Source: Hypomesus transpacificus (lineage: Eukaryota > Chordata > Actinopteri > Osmeriformes > Osmeridae). From it: DNA of 64,000 nucleotides. This document shows, piece after piece, positions 41,501 to 53,559 of this stretch. Within the stretch, counting starts at the first letter, position 1, and each line of letters opens with the position of its first letter. Location: the NCBI RefSeq assembly GCF_021917145.1, contig NC_061062.1, positions 5,361,847 through 5,425,846 on the forward strand. Direction: 5' to 3'. Made by a program: the position numbers and the translations under genes. The notes below the pieces were generated by a model. The model had not been told where the DNA came from and made no database searches. It saw only the letters and a program-made list of their open reading frames with translations.

Positions 41501-44500
41501 GCATTATCTGATGCAACACAATCGTGAACACTGGTGCAACAAAACAACAAATTATTAACACTTAAACTAAAATATTTTAAATTTAAGCTTACGTTACAAT
41601 GTGGAACCTCTTTCATTTAACAATAAAATGCATACATTACAGATCCTGTTAAGACCAGACGGCCAGGCTGGGTTGACAACCTCCAGAGACCTCTAAAGAG
41701 AAGAGTCTGGTCCACTGCCAGTGGTCTTCAGCCCTGGTCCTCAGGACCCACTGTCCTGTATGTTCTAGAATGTTTCCCTCTTCCAACACACAATTTTTAA
41801 GCTCTGCAAAAGCATGACGACAACTATTCATTTTAATACAGTGTGCTGGCGCAGGGAAACATCTAAAGCGTAGTGGGCCCTCGAGCAGCAGGGTTTAGGG
41901 AGGACAACTGTTCTATATCATTAGATTAGTTAAGATGGCTAAATACTAGATTGTCGTAGTTGTTTTTATTCTGCGTTGTAGAATGACTCAGACATTCAGA
42001 TTAAAAAAAAATGCTCCATGATGTTGGCCTTGCATTGCTACACAGACCAGAAAGATCAAACTGTCAAGCTACCTTCTCCCCTCCCCCTCCCGGCAGCGCT
42101 GCAGCAGCCACAAGCCTTGTTCTGATGAGTGACTGGAACTATGCCAGTGGATCCAGTCTGACTGCTGGAGTAAAACAACCAGCTTCTCTCACATTGACCT
42201 ACATAGTGTACAGTCAGCTGATTGATTTTTCAGCTCTGGGCCACAGGCCAATGAGATGGAGGTTCAGCGCACCACAGCCAATGGCGAATCTACAACGGAT
42301 TTAAACGTAGAAAAGGTCCCCATTATTGTATTTGCAATGGACTATTATGAAAAGCTAAGAAGGGATTTCACTCAGATGAGCCGTAGAAACTCTCAGGATC
42401 ACATGACTCCAAGAGAAGAAGCAACCCCCCACTCCTGACCCCCATCACTCAACTCGTAACAGCTGACAGCAAAATGGGAACAAAAGTGGTTTTCATTGAC
42501 AGTAAACAAACAAAAGGTTCTAAATCAGACCATTCTCTGAAATGGAACATAAACAGGACGGTCATCAACCTTTGTAAGGGAGGAACAGAATGTCTACAGT
42601 AGGCTGAATGAAAAGGTTGTTACATCCATGGCTGAAAACCGTGCACGGGACTCGTCTTGAATAAGATAAGTGTCATGTACCCAGAGGGAAGCCAGATGAG
42701 CTACAGTCTCAAGAACTGATTACTATTCCCGCACCTCATACAGGCAGTGCTATTCACAGACGGTCGCAACCCTCCCCAAGCCCCTTCACAAATGGTCAAC
42801 CTGCTAAACTGCCTCAATCTGCCCCCAAAAAACTGACTGAAAAACAAGGAATGCTTATCAGCATTTTAAGAACCCTTACATTAATCCCATTTTAAATTAA
42901 AGGCTATCCGGTTTGCCTGTGAATTATAAATGCAAACTTCACAGACTGATATTGATCCTACGCATACCATTCATATTGACAAACACTGCACTGCTGTACA
43001 TTGATACAGGGAGTCAGATAGCTGAGCGGTTAGGGAATCGGCTATTAATCAGAAGGGTGCCGGTTCGATTACCGGCAATGCAAAATGACGTTGTGTTGTT
43101 GGGCAAGGCACTTCAACCTACTTGCCTAGGGGAATGTCCCTGTACTTACTGTATGTTGCTCTGGATAAGAGCATCTGTTAAATGACTAAAATGTAAAATT
43201 ATAAGTTACTCTTTGCAATTAGACATACTTGTATTCATCTGTACCAGATCACTTGTTAATTATTGGTTATTGTACTGTCCTTCTGTGCATATCAACTGTT
43301 TAACATACTCTGTTGTGACAATGCAACTACCAGTATGGGGTGAATAAGTCATATAATACATTTTACTGTGAAAACGACATGTCTAGAGGGGGTATTTGTG
43401 CACTTTTGCAACCAAAATAACACCACCTCGAGTGCCATCTCTCACCCTCAGTTGTTCTGGATTAAAAACCTATTTCCATCTTTTTATTTATTTATTTATT
43501 AACTCTCCCTCCATTTAAATCCCATAAAGCTACGAGCTTTCATTACACTCGATTCCATGACCGATGAATTGGTTCTCCAGGTCAAACTAATCCCTGATAC
43601 CAACCAGGCACACTTGCATACAGTCCCATGTAGCACAACACGATTTGTAGATCCATAAAATAGGGAAACTTCACTGGGATTTTAATTATCACCATCATTA
43701 TTATCATTATTATTTACACTATGTGAAAACAATCCAAATACATTGTTTTCCCGTTTTTTTGTGGTTTTATGAGTTGTATGAACTGAGCCTTTTGGAGAAG
43801 GAAGGTTACTTTGAAGAGTTATTACAGCAATTAAGCAGAAACAAATACAGTAACTAACTAACTAATCAAACGTTTGTATCTTTGATCTGGGCTGTTGGGG
43901 GTTATTTGGCAATAATGCAAGCAGGGACCATCCGATTTCTACCAGGCTGGCACACACAGCCTACATAACATAAATACACATCACCATCACATCTGGTTAT
44001 CAGCCTAACACACTAACTCCCTTGCTCCACTTTCATGAGCCAATCTGGGCTTTATAAGGATGTCAAAGACTTATATAGTGGGCTTTGACTGCTATACACT
44101 AACCCTACATATTGTATTGATACCATTTAATTTTGATGGTTTACTTATCCACTCCAGATTAAAGCTAGTTAAGCATTCTCCAATGTTCACACTATGATGC
44201 AATGACAGATTGCACTTCCTTCAATTTTCATAAATTCTGAATTTATTTGGATCTGCAGAAATGTGTTTGACTATGTCACTACTGTACATTACTCACCTTC
44301 CATCCTGCGGAGCTGTTGCTGTCGCCTTTGTCCTTGAAGTACGGCACAGACCTCACCATCCACTCATAGATTTGAGACAAAGTTAACCTATTCTCTGGGG
44401 AGCTCTCAATGGCTTGGGTTATAAGGTCTGCATAAGAGTAGTTTCCCCAGGCATTCCTGCGGGTAGAGGACTTCCTCGGCTGTGACGCGGAGCCGCCAAG

Positions 44501-44821
44501 CGCTGAGACGAGTACTTGGGTGGCTGAAGGAGACCCGTCTTTCCTCTCCTCTTTGAAAGCTGGGTTCAGAACTTCTACGGGTTGCGTAGTGGTACGGATT
44601 TGGTCGTTAGAGATCTTTGTTTTCTGAGGGGTGACATTGACTGTTTCACTTTCGTCATCCTCCTCTTCTGGAATTACGTCGTTGTCGGTCGGTTCGGGCT
44701 TCCCTGCATCCGACTCAGGACGAGGCAAAGGCCAAGTACAAGACCTCGGCCTTTTCTGGGGTTCAAAATCTGGGTCTATAGCAACATCCAAAAGATGTTC
44801 ATTGTGCGACGCTTCATCCAT
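38548..44821 (-). CDS. foxo3: Forkhead box protein O3
   Basis: Two coding exons, 44821-44297 and 39864-38548, 613 residues (human 673). FOXO3 is an insulin/PI3K-AKT-regulated transcription factor for stress resistance, apoptosis and metabolism, shuttling between nucleus and cytoplasm. Seen: AKT site 1 in RPRSCTW (about 29-35); acidic IPEEEDDE; forkhead domain about 123-215, split by the intron after SNSSAGWK and resuming [13 protein letters not shown]; basic NLS with AKT site 2 in [19 protein letters not shown] (site 3); [44 protein letters not shown]; and the C-terminal transactivation segment [20 protein letters not shown]. The start at MDEAS (44821) was chosen because acidic N-terminal homology begins there; an in-frame ATG lies 21 bp upstream. 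Teleosts carry foxo3a and foxo3b; which one this is was not decided. The intron holds a SINE and a MITE. Confidence 0.95.
41719..41895. mobile_element. Diverged hAT-like MITE in foxo3 intron
   Basis: Starts cagtggtcttcagccctggt followed by 'cctcaggacccactgtcctgtatgtt', paralogous to the element at 24955-25138. The right end is eroded ('gtgggccctcgagcagcagggttta'). No coding capacity. Confidence 0.55.
43010..43195 (+). repeat. tRNA-derived SINE in foxo3 intron
   Basis: Near full length: head 'gtcagatagctgagcggtta', box B 'ggttcgattaccggc', body 'gggcaaggcacttcaaccta' and tail 'ctggataagagcatctgtta'. Same family as 992-1167 and 9441-9636. Confidence 0.85.
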
Positions 44822-46339
44822 ATTACGATACATGTTTTGCATTTTAAAGCAATTTGTCGTTAAAGTTATTATGAGAGCTATTAGTATTGTTGCATTACAT
44901 TTATGTCATACATTTGGTTTGATTATACAAACAACATTTTCGGATGGCAAGTTTGCTCAGTGCATAATGAGCGAATATTGTCCACACTCCACACCTCCAG
45001 CTGAGTTGAACTCCACGTGCGTCTGTCTTATGCTGGAAGTCGCGATAGCCATATTCATAGCGACATAAACTACAAAATGTTACCTGCAATAGCACTCAAA
45101 AGGAGTATGAATTCCTTTATCCCTACTGTTTTTCGTCTCAGACCACAGCTCAGTTCAGTACAATTTGCAGAAATGTGTACAGTGTGCATGCAGACGTTTT
45201 AAAACTGCAGCAGCCTATTTTTGGAAACGTGCGGCGACGAGGTGGAAAAACCGTACGCAGTGAAGAGTTAACGCAGGGAAGAGGCAAAGCGTCGTTCTTT
45301 TACAACTTGCTCATTCTATTTCCACTACACATTGCCCATCGACAAATGTGGGCACCTTCACATTCCGAATGGAGCTGCCATCTTGACCATTTTCTTTATT
45401 ATCCATGCAGCTAGCTACAGGACAGCTCCCAGCCGTCCACAGTAACATTAGCTCGGACTGTGAATACCTTCAAGGCGTTGATTCACTGCTGTTTCATTCT
45501 GTATATCCGCGGAATACATTTTTCCAAGACAAATCTTTCACTGCAGTGTGTCACGCTGAAATGCAGATTTTGGAATGTTTCTTTGCACACTCCTCGTCGT
45601 CTCATCCTGTGCAAATCTTTCATCGCAAATAGCTAGCTACAGCCCTACAAGGCCATCGCTGGCTGGCTGCCTGCCTTGCGACTATCCGTGCAAATAGTCC
45701 CAGCGGAGAAGGGAAGACCTGCCCCCTATATTGCACTGAGCAGATCGTCTTAAAGAGACAGCATGACAGGCAATTCATGTCCTCCAAATGACAATGTCCC
45801 AAGAAATATCATTACAATAAGGTATGCACACAATAACATGAAAGTATGAAACCGTGAAGACAATTTAAAGAAATGTAATACCTTTAACAAATCATTAAAT
45901 GTCAACAGAAGGCTGTCTTCCATCCAACCTCATGACCTTCTAATGCACACCATTGGAATTTCATTTTCAAAGGTCAGAGTACATTTCCCAAAGCCCTCTT
46001 TCCGTGAGTAAATAGAAGATGTGCCAATAAAACTGCAATTCAATACTTAGCCACAATATGACAGTATTAAAAGCAAACATATTTAAAAAGTATAATTTAA
46101 GATGATCTGTACAGTACAGTCAGTTAGTAAAGTGCGATGGCAAAGTTAAGAAATGAAGTCTTAAAATAAAAAAACAAGAGCTGATTCCAGAAAAAATATT
46201 TAGCATGGGTTTGACTGTCTTCAGAGTGTAGTGGGTTTCATGTCATTGTTGCTGAGTCAGATATGAGAAATATCAGCGTTCAGTGCTGTTCTGTCCTGGC
46301 AGATAGGCTTCATGGGAGTGTGGCATCAGTCCTGAGTTG
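44822..46339. other. foxo3 5' leader/promoter and afg1l 3' UTR
   Basis: No coding frame with recognisable similarity. The part nearest 44822 should be foxo3 5' UTR and promoter, and the part nearest 46339 the 3' UTR of afg1l (both genes run on the minus strand). No repeat or CpG-rich promoter core could be defined with confidence. Confidence 0.4.
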
Positions 46340-49300
46340 TTAGGTGGTGCTTCTGTCCCCCTCCAGCCAGTATTCCCCCGTCTGCATCTCTGTTAGCCGA
46401 GACAACGTCCTCTGGAAGGCAAACACCTCCTCCTCTCCGCTGAAGATCGACAGGCCACTGGATGAATCCTACTCATTCAGGCAACAACAAAAAAAATACA
46501 TAAATAAGAGGTGTTTCAGTCATGAGGCCTCATCCATGAAATATTAAACTTGGTGAGATTCAGAACGTCTTGAGTACAAACAAAACAATCTGATTGCAGG
46601 AAATAAGAACAGTATTACGGAGTGGGAGGGTTTGGGGATGTGGTTCCTACGTACCCTTTTGAGCCCCAGGTCGTCCATCAGGACATGGCTTTCATCATGC
46701 TTGTCATGTCCCTCATGGACAAAGATCTCATCCAATAAATGGTCCGCAAGAATGACCACTCGCACCTGGAGCAAAGACCAGAAGCCTGAGCCATTTCCCA
46801 TCCATACACACACTGGGGCTCCTGCATCAGTTCTGCACTGAATTCTGAATACAGGAAGGCAGGCTGACAGATAAACTCAAAATGAGCTTGCATAAGGTGT
46901 GTGTAGTTACTGTACCTTATGATCATAAAAGGCATCTATAAGTGTTATCAGGCGCCGTGCTTGAGCTTTCTTGTTCAGTGTCAGCAGGGGAATGTGCCGG
47001 ATAAAGACTGTGTCAAACAGTCTGGACATCTCCAAGTAGTCACTGGCACCTAAGGGCTGAAAAACACATGAACAATCTGCCACAAATAATTATTTTGTCA
47101 ATTATAATTTGATATAACTTCCCTCTAAATATATTGTATTCAATATAATACTTGGGGGACTAAAACTAAATGTTCAGAAACCTGTGTTTACAAACACAAG
47201 TTTTAAAATATGAATCAATATTATTATGTGATCACACTTGCCATCGTTTTTTTATACAAGACCATGATGAAAAAGGTGCGACATGACCACAGAGATTAGG
47301 CTGACTCACCCGGTCACACAGCTCCTCAAACGTACAGTCTGCTATGGTCCCACAAGTTCTGCTCAGATCCAGGTTCCGGCCTTGGATTTTAAGCCTCCTT
47401 GGTCTTGTGACTGTAGGGAAGAAAAATATAATAATAAAATTGTGACTGAAATTGTTTTGAACTAATACAACTACAACATTGACTTCACAACATGACAGAT
47501 TTGTTTCATTTGATAAAGAGTACAAAAGGGATACATTTCACATGGGTGAGATGTTATTCACAAACTAAGTTTATATATGGCTGAGGCCATAAGATGATAG
47601 ACGGCATTAAGAACAAAACAGCCAACTCACTGTCATTCTGTTTGAAAGCCAGCTCATCAAACATCTTGTCCAGTGTTGCCTCCACATCAGGTTCACTAGA
47701 GCTAAAGTAACATCAAAATACATTTCATATGAACATCAATTGGTTGCTGAAGATCAAAAAACAAATCAAATTTTTGAACACTGCAATAAAATATATCTAT
47801 CCAGCGGTCTACCCCATGCACTTCTTACAGGTAGTAGAGTTTTCCACCCGATGGTCTGTTTCTTCTACGATAATCTATCCCCGAATCCAATCTGAGAGTT
47901 TGGCAATAATTCTGCAAGAAAGGAGAAGGGGAACTGCACAATAAACTTTGGAATAGGCATGGTTCTTCCTTTCCCATTAAATAAATCTAGAAGACATCAC
48001 AAACAAAAAACTGAATGGCACTGAAAGAATAAAGGTATGGCAAAATGTGATGACTTACACTGAGTCATGTATCATTAAAGCATAATAAAACATGGAGCAA
48101 CTTTACCTTCAACACAGCGATGAATGGGACAAAGTTAACCCTCTGAAGTCCATTCTTATATAAATCTAGAAAGACACAGACAGAGCATTGTTAATATTTA
48201 CTCTGTCTTTTAAAATGTGGATGTACAGTCATGACAAACGGGATGCTTTAAGCATGCTGAATCCAGAGTGTCCACCTGCTTCTCACCTTCAGGAGGCCTG
48301 TTAGAAGTAGCCACAACCACAACACCATTCAGGAACAGGTTCTCAAAGAGCTGCTTCAGTATCATGGCATCTGCAATGTCTGTGACCTGAGGGATGGGAT
48401 CAGAATAATAACTAATTCATCAACTGGTCAAACAAATATTGAATATTGTTGTACATATATGTATAAGACAATGTGAAATAATATGTCTACCTATCGTACC
48501 TGGAACTCATCAAAGCACAGCAGACAAGCCTCCATGCTTATTTCCTCTGCGACTGGAGCTATTGGGTCGTATGATTTGGCCATTTTCCCGGCCTTCCTCT
48601 TGGGCATACTCTGTTTCAGGCGATGTATTCCTAATTACACACAGTCACAATACATGGTAGTTTGCTAACAGTACTAAAAACAGTGTAAAAAAAATATTGT
48701 ACCTTTCATTAAATTGAATGTAGGCTAATAACATTTATGTATGTATGTATGGCAAACATAGCTATGGTATCTATAGCTGACCACAAAAAAAAAAGTATAT
48801 TTATATAAACTGAACTTACTTTTGTGTACGTCTAACATAAAGCCATGAAAATGAACTCTCTTTTTCTTAGCAGTCTCCACATGTGAATAAAACATATCCA
48901 TGACCATTGTTTTTCCTGTACCTAGTGGCACAAAAACATGACAATGATTGAGCGTGACTTTTCATCGTAATTAAGTCAAGCAGATATTACAAAAGGGATG
49001 GGCGGGCGCCTTACCTACATCCCCGTAAATGTAGTAGCCTTTTGGAGGTTTAGGCTTTGAGAAGAACTGTAAGAAATGAAATCAACCATTTAATATGCAG
49101 GGACATCGTGGGCAATGATAACAAGTGAATGACACGTGCTTACCCAGTAGGAGCTAAATCTTTTTTTGCGTTTTGGACGTCCATATGGACGTCCATAGAC
49201 TGACGGCGATGGCTGCTGATCTTTGCATGGATGGACGGACGGTGATGCTGTTCAGAGTGCCGTCCATAGAGGGAGCATATATTTTGGACGGCGTCATAGC

Positions 49301-51713
49301 CGTCCATATGGACGGCGATGCTGTTCAGAGTGCCGTCCATAGAGGGAGCAGATATTTTGGACGGCGATGGATTGAATGTTTAGCAGGCTGTTGAGCTAAC
49401 AGAACTGCCGAAGGCTACCATAGCATGTAGCTAGCTACATTAACTTTGGATGACTCAATCTTTTGTCAAGTTAATTTGTATGAATTGCATGTTAGTGCAA
49501 TATTTACGCCTTTATTCTGTTTTTTTTTACATAATCAGCAGTATGATCTCATGACAATATAGACTTGAAAAACAATATGTTATGGTTTGGGTTTGCCTAT
49601 AGGCTACATTTATTTTAATTATTTCGAGAATTGTTAATAAAGACTCATTTAAAATGTTAACATTGTGTTATGACCCTATGAAATACATTGCCATTTAGGT
49701 CTTTTAAACCGTCAGTTTAAAGTGTTTTATGGGTGGATTTGAAGCCACCAGTCAGTAGCTCCAATCTTGCGCACGAACTTTGCGCACGGAGACAAACGCA
49801 AAACAACAAACACTCGCTTGGAGCGGAGACCAATGCAAAACACAATACGATGTGTTGAGCCAAACCAAAGCCGTCAAAGGCTACCATGAATGTAGCTACA
49901 GCAACCGTGGATGACTCAATAAGTTTTGTCACGTTATTTTGTATTAATTGCATTTAAGTGAAGGCTATATATTTACGCCTTTATTTTATTTTTAACATAC
50001 AAAAGTAGGCCAATCAACAATATAATCTCATGACAATACAGACTTGAAAAACAATATGTTATAGGGTTTGCCTAGATATAGGCTACATATATTTTAAATA
50101 TTTCGAGAATTGTTAATAAAGACTCAATTAAGATTTTAACATTGTGTTATGACCCTATGAAATACATTGCCCTTTAGGTCTTTGAAGCCGTCAGTTTAAA
50201 GTGTTTTATGGGTGGATTTGGAGCCACCAGTCAGTAGCTCCAATGTTGCGCACGAACCACTTTGAGCGGAGACAAATGCAAAACGTAATAGCCTATGGGC
50301 CTAACACTCCAAATTTTAAAATTTTAAATGAGTCTTTATTAACAATTCTCGAAATAATTAAAATATATGTAGCCTATAGGCAAACCCAAACCATAACATA
50401 TTGTTTTTCAAGTCTATATTGTCATGAGATCATACTGCTGATTATGTAAAAAAAACAGAATAAAGGCGTAAATATTGCACTAACATGCAATTCATACAAA
50501 TTAACTTGACAAAAGATTGAGTCATCCAAAGTTAATGTAGCTAGCTACATGCTATGGTAGCCTTCGGCAGTTCTGTTAGCTCAACAGCCTGCTAAACATT
50601 CAATCCATCGCCGTCCAAAATATATGCTCCCTCTATGGACGGCACTCTGAACAGCATCGCCGTCCATATGGACGGCTATGATGCCGTCCAAAATATCTGC
50701 TCCCTCTATGGACGGCACGAGGGACGTCCCTGCTAATCCATCGCCGTCCAAAATATCTGCTTCCTCTATGGACGGCACTATGAACAGCATCGCCGTCCAT
50801 ATGGACGGCTATGACGCCGTCCAAAATATATGCTCCCTCTATGGACGGCACTCTGAACAGCATCGCCGTCCGTCCATCCATGCAAAGATCAGCAGCCATC
50901 GCCGTCAGTCTATGGACGTCCATATGGACGTCCAAAACGCAAAAAAAGATTTAGCTGCCTCTCTGCTTACCTTGGAAAAGAGCGATGTTGGCTGGTTACT
51001 GTAACCTTTCAGTGTATTTTGCATCTCCTCCAGTTTTTCAATCACCGCTTTTTGCTGAGGATCCTCACGCAGTGCACCGTCCCTGATAAGACCGTTGTAA
51101 TGTTTAAGTGGTCCACTGAAACCGGTGGCAATTATGCAGTTTTCAACCGACTGACCATTTGCCGTGTAACCTACGGATAGAGAGAAAGTCAAAGAAGGGA
51201 ATACAATAGTGGCTTTTACCCTGTTAGACGACCTCGTCCAAAAACTGTACCTAACCATCCACAGACCATCCACGATCAAAGGTTGACACGCTGGCTGGCT
51301 ACCTAACCGATGTTGCCTACTGCATTACAAGATCAATCCGAAGATGTCAACAAACGGTAAGCATTTAGATGTAACATTTCGCTGTTTTAAGGTGACAGAC
51401 ATCACCGCCAAAAAGAAACCTCGTAGAAAAACAGATGTGACACAACACACAACTGACAAGAACTGCCACTCAGTTGAAATAAAGGTAATTTGCCAGCTAA
51501 TGCCTTAACTAGTGCTGCTGGACAACATATTTCACTCGCCAAAATAATAGTCTCACCTCGTCTGGAAATGTCCTTCATATACATTGTTATCGTCCTTGTA
51601 GAATATTGCATTTTCAAGAGAAATCGTGTAGTTGGCAACACCAAGGGCGACAAATTTGAAACCATGCACGTCGCCATTTTTGTTTTTAAAAGAAATGTAA
51701 CTTTATTAGCCAA
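46340..51713 (-). CDS. afg1l: AFG1-like mitochondrial ATPase (LACE1)
   Basis: Thirteen exons on the minus strand: 51713-51557, 51170-50971, 49066-49015, 48921-48820, 48630-48500, 48386-48287, 48165-48107, 47911-47829, 47701-47631, 47410-47310, 47056-46916, 46765-46655 and 46468-46340. All phases agree; 478 residues (human 481). AFG1L is a mitochondrial P-loop ATPase involved in turnover of respiratory-chain subunits and in protein quality control. Seen: a basic, Ser/Thr-rich, acid-free N-terminus fitting a mitochondrial presequence; [11 protein letters not shown]; Walker [14 protein letters not shown] split across exons 3/4; [10 protein letters not shown]; Walker [11 protein letters not shown] split across exons 5/6; [39 protein letters not shown]; and [20 protein letters not shown] near the end. 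ATG 51713 is the first; a second in-frame ATG at 51677 would give a shorter presequence. Intron 2 was about 77 bp before a foldback element inserted. Confidence 0.95.
49145..50963. mobile_element. 1.8-kb foldback (long inverted repeat) transposon in afg1l intron 2
   Basis: The arms are near identical in inverted orientation: 49152 onward (agctaaatctttttttgcgt) against the complement of the stretch ending at 50957. The left arm runs to about 49655 and the right from about 50320. Exact 8-bp direct repeats TGCTTACC flank the element at 49137-49144 and 50964-50971. The outermost about 8 bp of the two ends differ (cagtagg versus gagaggc in element orientation). Arms contain 18-bp perfect palindromes (gacgtccatatggacgtc, gccgtccatatggacggc) and a 73-bp tandem unit whose copy number differs between arms. 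The 8-bp duplication and CAG-type end suggest a non-autonomous hAT-like element, but no transposase is present and the family is unknown to me. Confidence 0.85.
49404..50290. repeat. Direct duplication inside the foldback element
   Basis: A segment of about 470 bp (from 'ggctaccat' at about 49411) recurs in direct orientation at about 49880. The two copies share 'ttcgagaattgttaataaag', 'gtgttatgaccctatgaaat' and 'cgtcagtttaaagtgtttta'. They are visibly more diverged from each other than the terminal arms are. Confidence 0.75.
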
Positions 51714-52339
51714 CTAGGCCATGACAGACATTAAACAGCATCAGAAATTACTGTAGAGGGCGATGTTTGCCCTGGGCAGGTATTCACTGGAATCCAGTGA
51801 TTTTTACCCTTTCTTTAGCAACATCAATAATGTACAATATTTAGTTTGTGTAGATGACTGTATCGCGCTAGACTCGAGTTATCATCATTATCCTCTCCTT
51901 TTGCATCCCTTGGCATCAAAGAAAAACCTTTTTAGTAATAATAGATTCATTTTCAATCATGTATTCTGCAACTCTATTGTTTTAATTAAACAATATTATG
52001 TTTAAAATGGTGACCATTCTACTGGATGTGATAGATTAACACAACAGTAGAGCCTCACAAAGAACATAATGTGTGATGCAGAGGCAGATGTTATCCACTA
52101 CACAAAAGAGAAAGAGAGAGAGAAGGGAAAACGAATATGGTGAGAATATGGGCACACATTACGTATGCAATTAATTTTCTATTGTAATTAGCAGTGTGAG
52201 GATGTCCTCTGTCTAGGCTAATTATATCACTCTGTATTAAGCCTCAGTTGCACATGCAAACCATGAGAGGGTGTTTCAGGCTTGTTGCCATGACAACAGC
52301 GGAACGTTTCCTAGAACTGGTACATATATGCACACACGC

Positions 52340-52382
<43 letters not shown>

Positions 52383-53559
52383 AACAACCCCCCTCTCCAC
52401 ACAGACACACACAAACACACGTTATATTACAGTGGAATACGCATTGTTTGGAGACTCCACTGTACGGTCTGTTCAAGACATTGGAAGCAGAGAAACAATA
52501 ATAGAGAACATTCATAAGGACTGAGCTAATAAGGGACATACTCTCCTATCCATATTTATCTGGATGGTGAGTGCATATTGACCATTCAGTGCAATTGTTT
52601 CCATTGTGGTGCTGCCTAGGCTATACATATTCAGCTGTAACATGCAACGGTGTTTTAACGTAATTAATGTAAACAGTTGGTTACAGTGTTCACGTCCTGC
52701 TTCATAACTGAAACATCCATGCACTTGTTTTGGGAGGTTTTTATTTTCCAGCATTGGCACTTGGGGCTGTTTTTTAAGATTAGGGTGAAAGCTGTCATCG
52801 TAATGGTAATTCATAGCTGTGTAGCCATGGTGAAGTCAGTCCCTCCCCCCTCCCTCCCTCTTCCTTGGCTGCTGAATGCATTAGTCTAATGAGATGTCTG
52901 CAGCCTGAATGCCGTGCAGCCGCCCAGCATCGAGTGCCGAGCTCGGACACAGAGGCAGGCAACAGATAAGAGCAGGGTGCAAGATGGCTTTCCCAGCTTG
53001 CTGAGGGATTTTGCCGTAAACCTTCTCCTGCTGTCCATGCTTCTAGGATACTGAGACAAAGGGCTTGGCTCTCAGGCGTTTAGAACTAGAAGGCGTCAGG
53101 TAACGAAAGCTCCCGGTAGTCGCTAGTATTTGACGGGATGTATGATATGCGGAGGCATGTTTTATGTTTGTGAGTTTTATGCATGGGTGCCTTTTGTGTT
53201 GCTGGATTTTGGAGCTTCAAATGTTGTAACTGGCTGCATTGCTCTGCTGGATACACACAGCATGCCATTGATGCCTTTATGCTAATGTTGTTATGCTAAT
53301 TTATCATCTTCAGATGAAGTCATGATAGGCACTGTGTATGATAAGGCACTGTGTACTGTAAATTGATTTCTGAGTAATTATTTTGGCCTGCACTGTTCAG
53401 TAAAATGTTTTATAATAATAATTAAAAAAAACATGTAGACATGTATGTATGCTTCTGTTTTGCTCTGTTTTTATATTGTGATGTTAATCACAATATACAT
53501 CCCATCAAATATGTATGATTGATTTATCTGTAATCATTTGTCTCTTATCTCCAGCTCAA
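51714..53559. other. Divergent afg1l/scml4 upstream region
   Basis: No recognisable coding exon. A (CA)n microsatellite lies at about 52330-52382. A probable scml4 non-coding first exon ends near 53100 (ggcgtcag|gtaacg). The first coding exon begins at 53555 after tctccag, five bases before the ATG. Confidence 0.45.

Noticed and set aside
49159-49370. Regularly spaced short repeats resembling a CRISPR array
   Set aside because: Vertebrate genomic context, units contiguous without unique spacers, copies inverted in the other arm; it is a tandem unit inside a foldback transposon.
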